Program-made: the position numbers and the translations under genes
The notes under the pieces: generated by a model
Seen by the model: only the letters and a program-made list of their open reading frames with translations
The model's database searches: none
What the model was told of the DNA's origin: nothing
Assembly: GCA_002494165.1 (NCBI GenBank)
Contig: DLBH01000008.1
Span: 1-32,065 of the forward strand
Origin: Lachnospiraceae bacterium UBA7026
GTDB taxonomy: Bacteria > Bacillota > Clostridia > Lachnospirales > Lachnospiraceae
Direction of reading: 5' to 3'
Length of the DNA stretch: 32,065 bases
Shown: piece by piece, positions 1 to 9,800 of the stretch
Layout: each line of letters opens with the position of its first letter
Position numbering within the stretch: position 1 is the first letter of the stretch

Positions 1-18
1 GCAAGGAAAAGATAAGCA

Positions 19-98
19 GGTGGCTGGAAAGATGAACTGGAGGCAGGGGAAAGCATCGGCAGGAGGCAGAGGAAAAGCATCGACGGGAGGCTGGAAAA
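19..98 (+). repeat. Degenerate 20-24 bp tandem repeat ahead of the glycosyltransferase
   Basis: The motif GGAGGC (first copy GGTGGC) recurs at 19, 39, 62 and 86, followed by A/G-rich sequence with GAAAGCATCG in the two middle copies. The first and last copies each carry a Shine-Dalgarno-like stretch followed by an ATG (32 and 98), so the array duplicates possible translation starts. Confidence 0.5.
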
Positions 99-1117
99 TG
101 GATAGTAGGCATGGAATAGGAGATCCCCTGGTCACGGTGATTGTGCCCGTTTATAATGTGGCGCCCTACCTGGAGGAGTGTATCGGAAGTATCCTGAGGC
201 AGACATTCAGGGATTATGAACTTCTTTTGATCGATGATGGGTCAACAGACCAAAGCGGCCTGATCTGCAGGAGGGCTGCAGAATCGGACCGGCGTATCCG
301 GTATTATTATAAGGAGAATGGTGGCCTGTCCCGGGCCAGAAATTATGGTCTGGACCGGACAAGGGGAGAGTACATCACTTTTATTGACTCTGATGATTAT
401 GTCATGGAGACTTATCTGCAGACCCTGCTTGACCTTTGCCTGACCTGGTCAGCTCCTCTTTCCTGTGTTGACTTCCTCATGCCCCGGCAGATTAAGGGAA
501 AAGGGGGAAGACCAGGCAAAAGAGACTGTATGACTCCGGTGGAAGCCCTCAGAAGATGTCTGGTCAGGGATGGCTTTGGCTTGTCAGCCTGTGGGAAAAT
601 GTACCACAGAAGTCTGACCAGGTTTCTGCATTTCCCACCGGGACGGCGCTATGAGGACCTGCTGACCATACCCTGGCTTTTTGAGAAATGTGACAGGGTT
701 GCCTCGGCCAGGGACCGCCTGTACTACTATCGTCGCCGGCAGGGCAGTATAACCTGCAGGAAGCTTGACCAGGAAGATTTTTGCCAGCCAGGGATTCTCC
801 TGGACCTGCTCGCCTATGTGGATGAATATGCACCTGAGATTCATGACGCGGCAGTCTGCCGCCTTTTGGTTGAACTTTTTCACAATATTATCTACCGGTT
901 GGTTTTTGATAAGAGATATCCACTTCTGGCAGGTCAGCTTATCCAGATCTGCCGATGCTTTCTAAAGGCAAGCTGGACAAATCCATATCTGACCAGGGGG
1001 AAAAAGCTTCAGATTAAACTTTTCTGTAGGAATCCAGCCTTATATAAGAGACTATATTCTGACTATTTGAAGTATAAAAAAATGTCAAATTTTACTCATA
1101 GACAGCTTGAAAAATAA
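98..1117 (+). CDS. Family 2 glycosyltransferase (GT-A fold)
   Basis: Probably transfers a sugar from a nucleotide-sugar donor during capsule, exopolysaccharide or cell-wall glycan synthesis at the inner face of the membrane. The N-terminal third is a classic GT2 domain: a VTVIVPVYN strand, an LLIDDGSTD nucleotide-binding loop, an ENGGLSRARNYG segment and an FIDSDD motif that supplies the metal-binding DxD. The C-terminal half is basic and less conserved, as is usual in this family. I chose the ATG at 98 because GGGAGG sits at 85-90 with normal spacing and the GT fold begins about 12 residues later. A GTG at 20 and an ATG at 32 are in the same frame, which stays open to the window edge, so a longer N-terminus is possible, but that part is low-complexity repeat. 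Donor and acceptor cannot be told. Confidence 0.85.
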   Translation: MDSRHGIGDPLVTVIVPVYNVAPYLEECIGSILRQTFRDYELLLIDDGSTDQSGLICRRAAESDRRIRYYYKENGGLSRARNYGLDRTRGEYITFIDSDDYVMETYLQTLLDLCLTWSAPLSCVDFLMPRQIKGKGGRPGKRDCMTPVEALRRCLVRDGFGLSACGKMYHRSLTRFLHFPPGRRYEDLLTIPWLFEKCDRVASARDRLYYYRRRQGSITCRKLDQEDFCQPGILLDLLAYVDEYAPEIHDAAVCRLLVELFHNIIYRLVFDKRYPLLAGQLIQICRCFLKASWTNPYLTRGKKLQIKLFCRNPALYKRLYSDYLKYKKMSNFTHRQLEK

Positions 1118-1133
1118 CTAATATATGGTATAT

Positions 1134-1160
1134 TTGACATATAAACTATTGTTTTACGAA
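1134..1160 (+). promoter_or_regulatory. Possible promoter for the secreted 215-residue protein
   Basis: A perfect TTGACA lies at 1134-1139. The best -10 candidate, TACGAA at 1155-1160, is weak and only 15 bases away, so the assignment is tentative. No terminator separates it from the glycosyltransferase. Confidence 0.3.
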
Positions 1161-1189
1161 TAGCTTTATGAGACAAAGGAGGAGAGAGT

Positions 1190-1837
1190 ATGAATAATCA
1201 AAGTGTTTCAAGTAGAATGTTGAAGGCCCTGTTAATGGGGGCAGTTCTTATGGCACTCTTAATGGGATTTAAGGTATCTGCCAGTGCGGCAGAAACGCTT
1301 TATCCCAGCACATCCAAAGTTACTGTGTTGACCAAAGGTTTTACTTATCAGCTTGGTGATGTAACTGGAGGTTATATTTACAAGTCTTCCGCACCGGCTG
1401 TTGCGTCGGTTAATAACACGGGAGTGATTGTTGCTAAGAAGGTCGGCGGTACGTATATTGGCTGCTACAGTGGTACAACAGGCCAGCTGCTGTATTCTTA
1501 TCCGGTACTTGTTAAGAAAAATAAGTATTATAACAGGTCTTATGCTTCTGTAGGTGTACGTAATTTCAGATACGGTACATGGCTGGTACCTTTAAAGGGA
1601 GCCATCAAGGGTAAGTATCTTGTTTTGAAGATGGCTGTTGTCAATAACAGGCTTCTTAATATTACAGGAGTAAGATTTAATCTTTATGCTTCTATTGGAG
1701 GTACCAGGATTTTTGCAAAGAGGATTAGGCTGGGCAAGAGAGTTAACAGGTACAGTAAAACTAAGGCTACTATAAAGATCAAGCTTAACAAGCGCCAGAG
1801 GCAGGCTCTTGATTTGAATCGTGTATCCTTCTACTAG
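1190..1837 (+). CDS. Secreted protein with N-terminal Ig-like (Big_2-type) domain, unknown function
   Basis: The first ~33 residues form a Sec signal peptide: a short basic N-terminus, a hydrophobic core rich in Leu, Met and Ala, and a likely cleavage after SASA. Residues ~38-105 resemble a bacterial Ig-like group 2 domain, with the recognisable pattern SSAPAVASVNNTGVIVAKKVGG seen in shortened form (S-x-A-x-V-A-S-V-x-N-x-G-V-I-x-A-K-x-x-G). The remainder is basic, rich in Lys, Arg and Tyr, and predicted mostly beta, without a family I recognise. The start is supported by AAAGGAGG a few bases upstream. A strong terminator follows, so this is probably a monocistronic cell-surface or secreted protein. 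No sortase motif or transmembrane anchor is seen; the basic C-terminal half might bind wall polymers (inference). Confidence 0.7.
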   Translation: MNNQSVSSRMLKALLMGAVLMALLMGFKVSASAAETLYPSTSKVTVLTKGFTYQLGDVTGGYIYKSSAPAVASVNNTGVIVAKKVGGTYIGCYSGTTGQLLYSYPVLVKKNKYYNRSYASVGVRNFRYGTWLVPLKGAIKGKYLVLKMAVVNNRLLNITGVRFNLYASIGGTRIFAKRIRLGKRVNRYSKTKATIKIKLNKRQRQALDLNRVSFY

Positions 1838-1894
1838 ATAATAGTTTTTACAGAAGCTATATAGAGCGGAATCAGAATTTCTGGAAATATATGT

Positions 1895-1930
1895 ACCCGG
1901 CGGCAGGGACTACCCCTCCGCCGGGTTTTT
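1895..1930 (+). terminator. Rho-independent terminator
   Basis: A 9-bp GC-rich stem ACCCGGCGG / CCGCCGGGT with a 14-base loop is followed directly by a T run. It ends the transcript of the secreted protein at 1190-1837. Confidence 0.9.
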
Positions 1931-1997
1931 CTATTGTATTTCAGAGGATATTTTAGAGGTCAGCGGAATCCTTTTGATTCCCAGGAAGATGGATTAA

Positions 1998-2006
1998 TGA
2001 TATAAT
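1998..2006 (+). promoter_or_regulatory. Extended -10 promoter for the RsiV-like gene
   Basis: TGATATAAT is a perfect extended -10 element (TG-N-TATAAT) 39 bases before the start codon. No good -35 lies at 16-18 bases; TTGATT at 1974 is 21 bases away. Confidence 0.5.
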
Positions 2007-2044
2007 AAAAAACAACAATAATCTTAAATAAGGAGGTTTGCAGC

Positions 2045-3616
2045 ATGAGTAAATATTTGTTGGGAAAGCTATACTTTTCATTGATTTTTGCCCTATGTTC
2101 AGCCACCCTGTCATTGGGATTAACAGGTGGGGAATGGACCCTTACAGCCAGGGCTGCTTCTGGCCGTCCCCAGTTGATGAAGGGAAGAATCTATCTCGAT
2201 GAGCGGGCAGAGGATGGAGATACTCTCTATCTGCAGGGTTACCATGATTACCTCAAGCTGACCCGGGAGAGCGCCGCAGCCTTCCCGGCTCTGGACCAGG
2301 CACTGGAAAGCTACAGTGCGTCAGAAGAAAGAGAAGTGAAGAAGCTGGCTGCCGAATACTTAGATCAGAGAAAGGAGCATCCTGAGAATGTCTATGATGA
2401 AAAGGTTCCCTTTGTCATTGAGGACCAGACCTACATCAGAAGAGCAGATGAGGATGTGGTGAGTTTTATCTGTTGTGATTATACTTATGCCGGTGGTGTT
2501 CATGGCGGTTTTGTGATTAGCAGCCGTAATTATGATGCCAAGACCGGCAAGGAGATTGCCCTTGATCGTATCGTCAAAGACCAGGATGGTCTGGCTGGGG
2601 CTTTGAGGACGGAACTGGAGAAAAAGTATGACAAAGATTCTTTTTTCGAAGGTCTGGAAGAAACCCTGGCTAAGGAGATAAAGGGAAAGGATGACCTGGA
2701 GCTTACCTGGGTTCTTGGTCCCCAGGGAGTTACTTTCTGTTTCAGCCCTTATGAGATAGGTCCCTATGCTTCCGGCTCCCAGTTCGTCACTTTAACTTAC
2801 ACAGCCTATGGAGATCTGTTCAAAGAGGCTTACCTGCCGGGCGAGTCTGCAGGCTATGGAGTGGAGTTTTCTTCTATCGAAACAGTTGATCTGGATGTGG
2901 ACCAGGATGGTAAAACAGACCAGGTCAGTGTGGCTTCTGATTATGATGAGGATGGGGCTGTTATAAACAACTACACGGTCCGGGTCAATGATAAAGACCT
3001 GGAATCAAAGGATGCGGGAGCAGATGTCTATTATTACAGTATGAATCAGCAATTGTTGATTGGGGAGGATGGCAAGGTTTATCTTTATATTTTCGGTCTG
3101 TCTGACAATGATTACTCAAGTCTGGATGTCTATGATTTGAGCAGCGGCCAGCCAGCCTTTGTGGAAAGCCGGAACCTGTCTAGAGCTTCCTATCCTGCAG
3201 AGGAGGAAGATAACTCCTACTGTGCGGCAGTCCTGTCAGATCCCGGCTATATGCCCCTGTCTGCCAGGTTCGACATCCTCAGCACCTATAGCGCCAGTAA
3301 GGTCTTTTTCCTTGGCGGGGACGGCAAGCCTGAGTCATCAGATCCTTATTATATGATTGAAAGTCAGATCCAGCTGAAATCCAAAGCGGTAATCACTGCG
3401 GACAAGGTGGATGAAGAAGGTAATGTCAGCAGTAAGGATGTGAAGATTCCTGCAGGCTCCAGTTTTGACCTCTACCGGACCGATGGGAAAAAGCTGGTGG
3501 ATGCCCGGCTTTCGGATGGAAGTCTGGTCCGCCTTCATGTGGAGGGAACATTCCCGGATAAAATCGATGGAACCGAAGTGGAAGATCTTTTCGAAGAGCT
3601 TTTCTATGCAGGCTGA
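2045..3616 (+). CDS. Secreted RsiV-like protein (DUF3298) with Ca-loop-like segment
   Basis: An exported protein. A hydrophobic signal of ~38 residues ends near ARA-ASG. Residues ~75-260 match the DUF4163/DUF3298 pair that forms the extracytoplasmic part of anti-sigma factor RsiV: a YAGGVHGG turn, the N-Y-D-A-K-T-G-K-E-I-L segment, and a late F-x-x-Y-E-I-G-P-Y-A-S-G motif. Residues ~284-292 (DVDQDGKTD) read like an EF-hand/dockerin-type calcium loop. The C-terminal ~230 residues are unrecognised. In RsiV this fold binds lysozyme, but here there is no cytoplasmic anti-sigma helix and no sigma factor gene adjacent, so that role is not implied. The start has AAGGAGG seven bases upstream. It precedes the zinc-ribbon/TPM/MscS group by 106 bases and may share its transcript. 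Confidence 0.7.
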   Translation: MSKYLLGKLYFSLIFALCSATLSLGLTGGEWTLTARAASGRPQLMKGRIYLDERAEDGDTLYLQGYHDYLKLTRESAAAFPALDQALESYSASEEREVKKLAAEYLDQRKEHPENVYDEKVPFVIEDQTYIRRADEDVVSFICCDYTYAGGVHGGFVISSRNYDAKTGKEIALDRIVKDQDGLAGALRTELEKKYDKDSFFEGLEETLAKEIKGKDDLELTWVLGPQGVTFCFSPYEIGPYASGSQFVTLTYTAYGDLFKEAYLPGESAGYGVEFSSIETVDLDVDQDGKTDQVSVASDYDEDGAVINNYTVRVNDKDLESKDAGADVYYYSMNQQLLIGEDGKVYLYIFGLSDNDYSSLDVYDLSSGQPAFVESRNLSRASYPAEEEDNSYCAAVLSDPGYMPLSARFDILSTYSASKVFFLGGDGKPESSDPYYMIESQIQLKSKAVITADKVDEEGNVSSKDVKIPAGSSFDLYRTDGKKLVDARLSDGSLVRLHVEGTFPDKIDGTEVEDLFEELFYAG

Positions 3617-3621
3617 TTCTA

Positions 3622-3706
3622 AGGCCACTTGTTTTCCCTGATCTGTGTGGGTCCGGGCCTGATCTGCAGCCAGGAACTGCTGGTATACAGTGGCTTTTGT
3701 AAGATA
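3622..3706 (+). other. Possible hairpin between RsiV-like and zinc-ribbon genes
   Basis: GGCCACT near 3622 can pair with AGTGGCT near 3699, followed by TTTGT. The T run is short and the loop long, so this could be a weak attenuator or nothing. CCTGATCTG is directly repeated inside the loop (about 3637 and 3658). Confidence 0.25.
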
Positions 3707-3722
3707 AACAGGAGAATATCAT

Positions 3723-5498
3723 ATGTATGAATGTGTTAACTGTGGAGGTGCTTTACGCTTTGATATAGACAGCCAGCAGCTTCACTGCGATTATTGTGAT
3801 TCCGATTTCGATCCCCAGACCTATCGGGTCAATGAAGAAGCCGGACCGGGATCTTATACCATGGAGCTGGACCAGCCTGTGGGAACTGAATCTACAGGCA
3901 ACCTGCCTGAGGTAAATTTGACCGGAGGAGACCTGACTTCGGGAGATTTGCCTGGGGGAGACCTGACTGAGGGAGGTCTGACCGAAGGAGGTTTGACCGG
4001 AGAAGATATGGCCCTTCAGGCAGAAGAAAAACCTCGGCCAGAGGCTTTAACCTACAGTGTCTGCGTCTATACCTGTCCCAACTGCGGTGGAGAACTGCTG
4101 ACTACGGATGAGTCCATCACGGGTTTCTGCCCCTACTGCGGCTCCTTTGCCATGCTCAGTAAAAAGCTTCGCCAGGAGACCCGGCCCATGAAGATCATTC
4201 CTTTCAAGCAAAGTAAAGAGGATTGTAAAAGAGCCTACAAGTCCCAGACCAGTTTCATGATTTACACGCCCCGGAAGATGAAGGACGCGGAGGCCCTGGA
4301 GACCTTCAGACCTATCTATATGCCCTTCTGGATGTATAATTATTCTTTTGCCGGGGACTACAGGCTTGTGGGTGTGAAAGAGTATAATAAGGGAAGATAT
4401 GAGATCACGGAATTCCACCGGCTCTCAGGCCATGTGGACAGTAACTGCCAGGGTATTTTCCATGATGCTTCGTCCAGCCTGGACGATGAGATCAGCAGGG
4501 CAGTCCTCCCCTATGACACAGAAGATCTGAAGGATTTTCAACCTTCCTATCTCTGTGGTTTTTATGCGGATTCGGGGGATGTGGACAGCAAGGTATATCA
4601 GGAAGAAGCAGATAAATTTGTTATGGATAATATGATAGAGAGGCTGGGCAAGGAGCAGGCCTATAAAGAATTTGACACGGTCAGGGCTTCTGGTAATAAG
4701 CCCAAGGCAAAGGACCTGGCCATGACTAAGGAAGAGGCCCAGAGTGTCCTTTTGCCAGTCTGGTTCCTTACCTACCGTAAAGGGGGCAGGGTTGCCTATT
4801 CTGTGGTCAACGGACAGACCGGTAAGGTGACGGCAGACCTGCCTGTGGATATCGGCCGTTTTCTGCTCGGTTCCCTGATCACGGCCCTTCCCTTTTTCTG
4901 GCTGCTCAATCTTTTCCTGGCAGTGGTTCCCAGGTATCTGCTGGCCTTTTCCGGCCTCCCGGCCCTGCTGGTGGCCGCCGTATATATGATGGCTGTCAAT
5001 AGTATCTATGAGAGAGACCATAAGCTCAATGACGCCGGGATCAAATCCCTGTGGTCAAATAAGAAGGTCAAGGAAGAGAAGGAGAAGAAAGAGACTGTTG
5101 ATAATCTGACGGCAGTTTCTGTTTTTGGGATGATGATTATGCTGATTCTCTGGGGAGTATGTATCTTTACGGAGATGAGGATGGACTCCTGGCTCTCCTC
5201 CTTGGTAACCATTATAGCGTCGGGTATTATGATAGCGGGTGTACCATCAGGCCTCCGTTATTGGGACCAGAAAAGGCTGGTCAATGACTCTTATGTCTTG
5301 CTGGCTGCGGTAATCCTGTCCCGGCTGCTGCTGCTGGTTAATCCCCACGATGATATCTATTATTATGCAGGCACTATCATTCTGTATGGTTTCATCCTTT
5401 ATACCCTGATCCAGCTGATCCGGGAGTATAATCTTATGACTACCCGTCCCCTGCCCCAGTTTGACAGACAGGGCGGGGACACCAGCGCACCGGTATAA
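3723..5498 (+). CDS. Zinc-ribbon multi-pass membrane protein
   Basis: An integral membrane protein with two cytosolic zinc ribbons. The first is near the N-terminus (C4, C7, C22, C25; CVNCGG ... CDYC), the second at C118, C121, C136, C139 (CPNCGG ... CPYCG). Between them lies a linker with six 5-residue repeats of the form LTxGD/LTEGG (residues 66-95). A soluble alpha/beta region spans residues ~150-370, then about six hydrophobic segments (~379-403, 405-427, 464-482, 490-511, 523-540, 549-568) with a charged KEEKEKKE loop. Such TFIIB-type zinc-ribbon membrane proteins are commonly found beside TPM-domain proteins in Clostridia (general knowledge). The next gene starts 14 bases downstream, so the two are very likely co-transcribed. 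The molecular function is unknown. Confidence 0.75.
   Translation: MYECVNCGGALRFDIDSQQLHCDYCDSDFDPQTYRVNEEAGPGSYTMELDQPVGTESTGNLPEVNLTGGDLTSGDLPGGDLTEGGLTEGGLTGEDMALQAEEKPRPEALTYSVCVYTCPNCGGELLTTDESITGFCPYCGSFAMLSKKLRQETRPMKIIPFKQSKEDCKRAYKSQTSFMIYTPRKMKDAEALETFRPIYMPFWMYNYSFAGDYRLVGVKEYNKGRYEITEFHRLSGHVDSNCQGIFHDASSSLDDEISRAVLPYDTEDLKDFQPSYLCGFYADSGDVDSKVYQEEADKFVMDNMIERLGKEQAYKEFDTVRASGNKPKAKDLAMTKEEAQSVLLPVWFLTYRKGGRVAYSVVNGQTGKVTADLPVDIGRFLLGSLITALPFFWLLNLFLAVVPRYLLAFSGLPALLVAAVYMMAVNSIYERDHKLNDAGIKSLWSNKKVKEEKEKKETVDNLTAVSVFGMMIMLILWGVCIFTEMRMDSWLSSLVTIIASGIMIAGVPSGLRYWDQKRLVNDSYVLLAAVILSRLLLLVNPHDDIYYYAGTIILYGFILYTLIQLIREYNLMTTRPLPQFDRQGGDTSAPV
3918..4007 (+). repeat. In-frame 15-bp tandem repeat, six copies
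   Basis: Six consecutive 15-bp units encode L-(T/P)-x-G-(D/G) pentapeptides (one ends ED) in the linker between the two zinc ribbons. The copies differ at several positions. The period keeps the frame, so copy-number change would only alter linker length. Confidence 0.8.
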
Positions 5499-5512
5499 GG
5501 GGGAGGAGAGAT

Positions 5513-6787
5513 ATGTTTAAGTTGAGAAAAAAGAGCAAGAATAAAAAGAGAAAGGCCTGGATCAAGCCTGTTAAGCAACCAAAACCTCCCAAGGCGCCAA
5601 AAAGACCAGCGGCTGCCGCTAAAAACAAGCAGCTGCTCTATAAAGCATCTTCCAGTCAGGCTCTGCTGAGTCTGCTGCGGGCCGGCAGCAAGCCAGGACA
5701 GGAAGGGAAAAACTCCCAACTGGTAAAAAAGGAAGCCAGGAAGGCCCTGGCCCGGGATATTCGGATAGGCAGCCTGCAAAGCTTTGCCAGGACCAGTGGA
5801 GGGAGACTTTTAGCCATGGCCCTGCAGAAACTGCTGCTTGTGCTTGTCCTGGTAAGTCTTTCTACAGGCCTTTTTACCTTCAGTGGCTTTCGTAGCAGGG
5901 CAGCCTGTCTGCCTCTCCCGGCCCAGAAAGCAGCCTGTCTGCCTCTCCCGGCCCAGAAAGCAGTCAGCCTGTCTCCTGCGGGTCAAAAGGCAGGCCTCGG
6001 ACTGAGGGCGGAAGCGGCCATGGAGGAGACCGGTTCTGAGGAATACAGTGGAGAGGACCAGGCCCCGGATCCTTATACGGATCCGGACCAGCTTATAGAG
6101 ACAGCCTATATAGAGGGCCTCTCTAATCATAATGAGGTAGTAATTTTCGATAATGCAGACCTGTTGACCCAAGGTCAGGAGCAGGCTCTCCTGACCCATA
6201 TGCTGCCGGTCAGTGAGTACGGCCATGTGGCTTTTATCAGTCGTAATCAGGTTGACGGCTCTACGGAAAGCTATATTGAGACCACCTTCCGCAACCTGTA
6301 TGGTTCTGACAGTGCGGTAATCTTCCTGATCGATATGGATCACAGGAATATCTGGATCTACAGTGACGGACAGATTCATGACACCATTACCAATTCTTAT
6401 GCTGAGACTATCACTGATAATGTCTACGGCCTGGCAGGTCAGGGTGATTATTATGAATGCGGAGCCGAAGCTTTTGACCAGATGACCCGTCTTCTGGCAG
6501 GCCAGTCCATCGCCAGACCGGCCAAGTATATCTGTAATGCCCTGCTGGCTTTTATCCTTGGAGTGATCGTCAATTATGTTATTTTACGGATTATGGCTAT
6601 CAAGGATGAACCAAATGATGAAAAAATCCTGGAGGCGATTCATTTTACAGCAGAGGTCAGTGAGCCTTCCGCAAAAATGACTAAAAAAGTGCGGAAGTTG
6701 AGAGAGTCATCCGGCGGCGGAGGCGGTGGAAGCCGTGGCGGCGGCGGAGGCGGTGGAGGTGGAGGTGGCGGCGGCCATGGTTTTTAG
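5513..6787 (+). CDS. TPM-domain membrane protein with polyglycine tail
   Basis: Residues ~205-330 form a TPM domain (TLP18.3/Psb32/MOLO-1 family): VVIFDNADLLT at the start, a central FLIDMDHRNIWIYSDG strand pair, then ITDNVYG and a Y-x-x-G-A-x-A-F helix. It is preceded by a basic, Lys/Pro-rich N-terminus of ~100 residues and a hydrophobic segment (~105-125), and followed by a second one (~339-361). This suggests cytosolic ends with the TPM domain outside the membrane. The tail after residue 400 is almost pure glycine, interrupted only by SR and ending HGF. A 10-residue unit ACLPLPAQKA is duplicated at 131-150 with a third degenerate copy. The GGGGGAGGAG ribosome site and the 14-base gap place it in one operon with the zinc-ribbon protein. 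The biochemical role is unknown; some TPM proteins are phosphatases. Confidence 0.8.
   Translation: MFKLRKKSKNKKRKAWIKPVKQPKPPKAPKRPAAAAKNKQLLYKASSSQALLSLLRAGSKPGQEGKNSQLVKKEARKALARDIRIGSLQSFARTSGGRLLAMALQKLLLVLVLVSLSTGLFTFSGFRSRAACLPLPAQKAACLPLPAQKAVSLSPAGQKAGLGLRAEAAMEETGSEEYSGEDQAPDPYTDPDQLIETAYIEGLSNHNEVVIFDNADLLTQGQEQALLTHMLPVSEYGHVAFISRNQVDGSTESYIETTFRNLYGSDSAVIFLIDMDHRNIWIYSDGQIHDTITNSYAETITDNVYGLAGQGDYYECGAEAFDQMTRLLAGQSIARPAKYICNALLAFILGVIVNYVILRIMAIKDEPNDEKILEAIHFTAEVSEPSAKMTKKVRKLRESSGGGGGGSRGGGGGGGGGGGGGHGF
5901..5990 (+). repeat. 30-bp in-frame tandem repeat in the TPM gene
   Basis: Two identical 30-bp copies occupy 5901-5930 and 5931-5960, with a diverged third at 5961-5990. 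Exact identity of the first two suggests a recent duplication. Confidence 0.85.
6713..6781 (+). repeat. GGN trinucleotide tract encoding polyglycine
   Basis: Nearly uninterrupted GGC/GGA/GGT codons encode about 20 glycines at the C-terminus of the TPM protein. The composition differs sharply from the rest of the gene. Similar Gly-rich tails occur in some TPM proteins. Confidence 0.85.
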
Positions 6788-6860
6788 ACCAGCCGCTCCA
6801 GGAACCAGCCTTCATCTTATAAAGCCATGCTGACTTAGATCAGGGAAGGAGGGAGATGCC

Positions 6861-9800
6861 GTGGATAAAACAGAGGAATATAGTAAGGACGCCATGACAG
6901 AAGGCCAGTCTTCCCTGGGTAAGGACAGTAAGCCGGAGGAAGAGATTGCCCGTGATGGTTTTTCTGGTAAAGAAAAGAGCAACGGAGAGAAATCTACGAA
7001 AGAGATGAAGATAAAAGAAAGTATTAAAGAGAAAAAAGTAGATTCAGATGGGACCGGTAAAAAGAAAAGATCAGAAGAAAAGACAGAGACAGGAGAGTCC
7101 GGGAAAAAGGCCAAGGCAGGAAAAAAGTCTTTGGGAGCCTGGTTTCGGACTCACAAAAAGGAAAAAGATGAAAGCGACGGCAAAATTTACAAATATAAAA
7201 ATGGCATAAAAAAAGCGATTTTTGCTGAGATTGTATTTATGCTGCTTTTTACAATCTGTATAGTTATTCTGCAGATCTTTCTTGCCCTGATGACATTTTC
7301 CAATGATATCAAGAGAAGTGAGAAGCATATAAAGGATAGTTACAGGGATGCTCTGGAGGAAGGCGGCCAGGCTTTACGAAGTATCGATGAGCTTTGTTTT
7401 GGCCAGGTGGGCATATGTACGGAGATATCCAGACTACTAGGTGAAGAGGACCTGGACATGGTCTGGATCAAGAATTATTTTAAACTCGATAATTATTATA
7501 TTCTGGACAGAGAGGGTAATGTGAAGGAGACCAGTAATCCGGAGCCGGTCGATTTTCATCAGGGAGACTTGGTCAGGCTCTATAGCTATGATCCGGATGA
7601 TAATTATTATTATAATAATGCCGTGATCCGCCAGGGGACAGATGGAAAAAAACACCGCTGTTATTCTTCTATTTACCAGGAATCTTATGAAACATGGAAA
7701 AATAATGAGGATATCATTGTTTTTGAGATGGATCACCCCATTGTAAAAATGATAGAAGAGGAAACCACGTCCATGGAGACTCTGCTGAAAAATGAGTCTG
7801 TGGGCTATGATGGCTTTGCCTTTGCTGTCGATAGAGAGACGGGAGAGTTTGTTTATAAACCGGAGAAGATGGAGGGGGGTTCAACAGGGATACCGGCTGA
7901 TAAACTGGCAGATCTGAAGAAATACTCCGCATCTATTTTCTCCATGGATGACAATATCTATATCGTCAAGGCTGTCAATGTCAATGAAGATGTTCTTGTT
8001 TGTCTTACCATTACTATACAGGAAATCTGGCACACGATTCTCATGTCCAGTTTTGGTGTTGTTCTCGTCTTTTTTGTTATCAGCTCTCTTATTGTAACCT
8101 ACGCTGTCCTTCTGGAGGAGGATTATCTCCGTAAGAAAAACAAGGGAAGCTGGAAGCCTATTCTAAAGGGATGGATATATTATAACCGGAGTATCGGGGA
8201 AAAAATTTTACTTTTTTCTGTAATAGGATTGATTATTATGGCTATGACTACGGTCTATTTCCAGACCCTTCTGGTACTATCGAGAAGGTCCCAGAACACT
8301 ATGGCCATTGCCTCTGATGCGGTTTCATCCGTTAAAAAGAAGAAGGAATACAGTAATGATGTAAAAGACGCCGGTGAAATTATTGAACTGGAAACCTTCC
8401 TCTTTATGACTGATGCCCTTAACAAGTATGATAAGATAGATAATCAGATACTAAAGACAATCCTGAAATCCTCCAATATTAAGGCGGCTACTATATATGA
8501 TGCTGACATGAACGAGATCCTCTATACCACAAGCAATTATATTCCCAGAGAGATAAAGAAGTTGGAGGGAACAGATCTTCTCGATACCGTACATAGAGAG
8601 ATAGAACTCTATGGTTACTATGTTGGCGATCCTTTTGTCATGGTCACCCCCGAAAACGAGATTATGAATCTTCAGTATTTCGGATGGGAGGATACCATGA
8701 AGAACGGGACGGGATATGTGTTCTTCTGTCTTTTTGAGACTGATTTTGTAAAGACCATACAGGACAGCACTATTCTTAAAAGTGTCCTTTCCAAGATTGA
8801 GACTGGTGATGGCGGAAGGGCCTGGTCAGTCTCTAAAGAAGACAGGACCATCTCTTATTTTCCTAACAGTGCGGTAATCGGGAAAAAAATCAGCAAATAT
8901 GGCTTGAAAAAAAGCCAGCTGGAAAATGATTATAATGGATATATCAGGATGAATGGGAAAATATATTATGCAGCGGTGAAAGAGACCGATGATAATTATA
9001 TTTTTGTCACGGTTCCATGGCGGAATATCATGAGTGACAGACTGCCTATGCTGGTGGTAACTCTTCTGTCAGCCTTCCTGGTATTTTTCCTCCTTTATCT
9101 GCGGATCGCCTTTGAGAGGGATGTGGGTGTCAGGGTATATATATATAGTGACAGAAAAAGGAATGAGACTGCGGAGAGTATTATTATAAAATTGATGAAA
9201 TGTGACCTGGTCGTTGCGGCTGCCTGTGTCTGTATCCTGGAGCTTGTTGCCTATAATTTCCTGGAAGATGATAACATCATCAAATATATCTTCTATGGCA
9301 ACTGGAACAAGGGTCTTAACATATTCTCTCTTACCCAGTGTATTGTGACCATTTGTAAAGGTGTGATCGTCATCAGCTTTCTGATCTGGATGCTGAGATC
9401 CCTGGAGTCTATTTTTTCCAGTGCGGGGTCCACTGTATGCCGGCTGCTGGCCAGCCTGCTCAAATATGTGGGGGTCCTGGTGATTGCCTTCATGAGTATC
9501 GCCAGTTTTGGGGTAGATCCTACTACCCTGGTAGCCTCTTTTGGTATTTTGACTACGGTTATAGGTCTTGGTGCCAACAGCCTGCTACAGGATATCTTTG
9601 CCGGTCTCTTCATTATTTTTGAGGGGGACCTCAGGGTCAATGATGAGGTTCTTCTGGGTGACAGCAGGGCTAAGATTGTGGAGATTGGAATCAGGACGAC
9701 CAAGTTCAGAGACCGCTATAATAATACAAGGATCATTAACAATAAAAATATAATTGACATTACAACCCGGTCTAAGGGAGCCCACAGGTTATTCTATAAT

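Noticed and set aside
4425..5021. 198-residue minus-strand frame opposite the zinc-ribbon gene
   Set aside because: Antisense shadow; the sense strand has clear cysteine motifs and membrane helices.
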